In this document: one piece after another, positions 63,517-64,000 of the stretch
Layout of the letters: each line of letters opens with the position of its first letter
Numbering within the stretch: the stretch's first letter is position 1
Source of the DNA: Bradyrhizobium glycinis
Lineage (GTDB): Bacteria; Pseudomonadota; Alphaproteobacteria; Rhizobiales; Xanthobacteraceae
Direction: 5' to 3'
DNA: 64,000 bases
NCBI RefSeq assembly: GCF_016031655.1
Contig: NZ_JACCHQ010000008.1
Coordinates: forward strand, 124,001-188,000
The notes under the pieces: model-generated
What the model was told of the DNA's origin: nothing
What the model saw: the letters and a program-made list of their open reading frames with translations, nothing else
Database searches by the model: none
Program-made: the position numbers and the translations under genes

Positions 63517-64000
<484 letters not shown>

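Overview
The window is a GC-rich alphaproteobacterial chromosome segment, most likely from Bradyrhizobium or a very close relative. The reasons are a LuxR/LuxI pair that reads like BjaR/BjaI (the isovaleryl-homoserine-lactone system), a P450 and [2Fe-2S] ferredoxin that read like CYP199A and its palustrisredoxin-type partner, an F1-ATPase operon atpHAGDC without atpB/E/F, a short-chain dehydrogenase gene between sucB and lpdA, and many palindromic intergenic repeats of the kind that litter these genomes. No rRNA, tRNA, CRISPR array, insertion sequence or prophage was seen. Layout: 1-3952 is the end of a 2-oxoglutarate dehydrogenase operon (sucB partial, SDR, lpdA) and a small membrane protein. 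4152-8902 holds a DUF4337 protein, xerC, priA and rlpA. 9560-14688 is atpHAGDC, with palindromic repeats in two of its four junctions. 14850-19937 holds a membrane-anchored class III nucleotide cyclase, a PH-like membrane protein, a thioredoxin/CcdA pair and an ECF sigma factor. 20376-25942 is a compact signalling operon: TRAP-type binding protein, membrane histidine kinase, soluble receiver-kinase and OmpR-type regulator. No TRAP permease is present. Next come an orphan UgpB-like binding protein and an APH-fold protein. 29037-39504 looks like one nitrogen-scavenging module: a peptide-type ABC importer (binding protein, two permeases, fused double ATPase), an AtzG/AtzE/AtzH-like trio, a GntR regulator, and convergent allophanate hydrolase AtzF. 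No ring- or biuret-opening hydrolase is present, so the entry substrate is open. 39690-45938 is aromatic-acid metabolism: a MarR regulator divergent from a feruloyl-CoA-synthase-like ligase around a perfect palindrome, then a second MarR divergent from CYP199A-like P450, ferredoxin and an ABC binding protein. After an NDH-2 gene and another binding protein, 49222-57798 (minus strand) forms a quinate/shikimate uptake and breakdown cluster: shikimate dehydrogenase, a branched-chain-type ABC importer, a Gfo/Idh oxidoreductase and a fused dehydroshikimate dehydratase/HPPD-like protein, with a LysR gene upstream. This would feed protocatechuate, the same ring-cleavage intermediate that ferulate and methoxybenzoate routes approach. 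59268-61300 is the quorum-sensing locus: bjaR, a perfect palindromic lux box, bjaI, a 72-aa downstream ORF, and a divergent 58-aa ORF. 61658-64000 begins another branched-chain-type ABC transporter operon, cut by the window end. The strongest unusual signals are the 87-bp palindromic repeat lying in frame inside the double ABC ATPase, the permease-less TRAP-receptor phosphorelay, the AtzGEH/AtzF module without a known first enzyme, a well-positioned 31-codon membrane ORF coupled to its ABC operon, and the small ORFs flanking the quorum-sensing genes. All assignments rest on reading motifs by eye; no database search was run.
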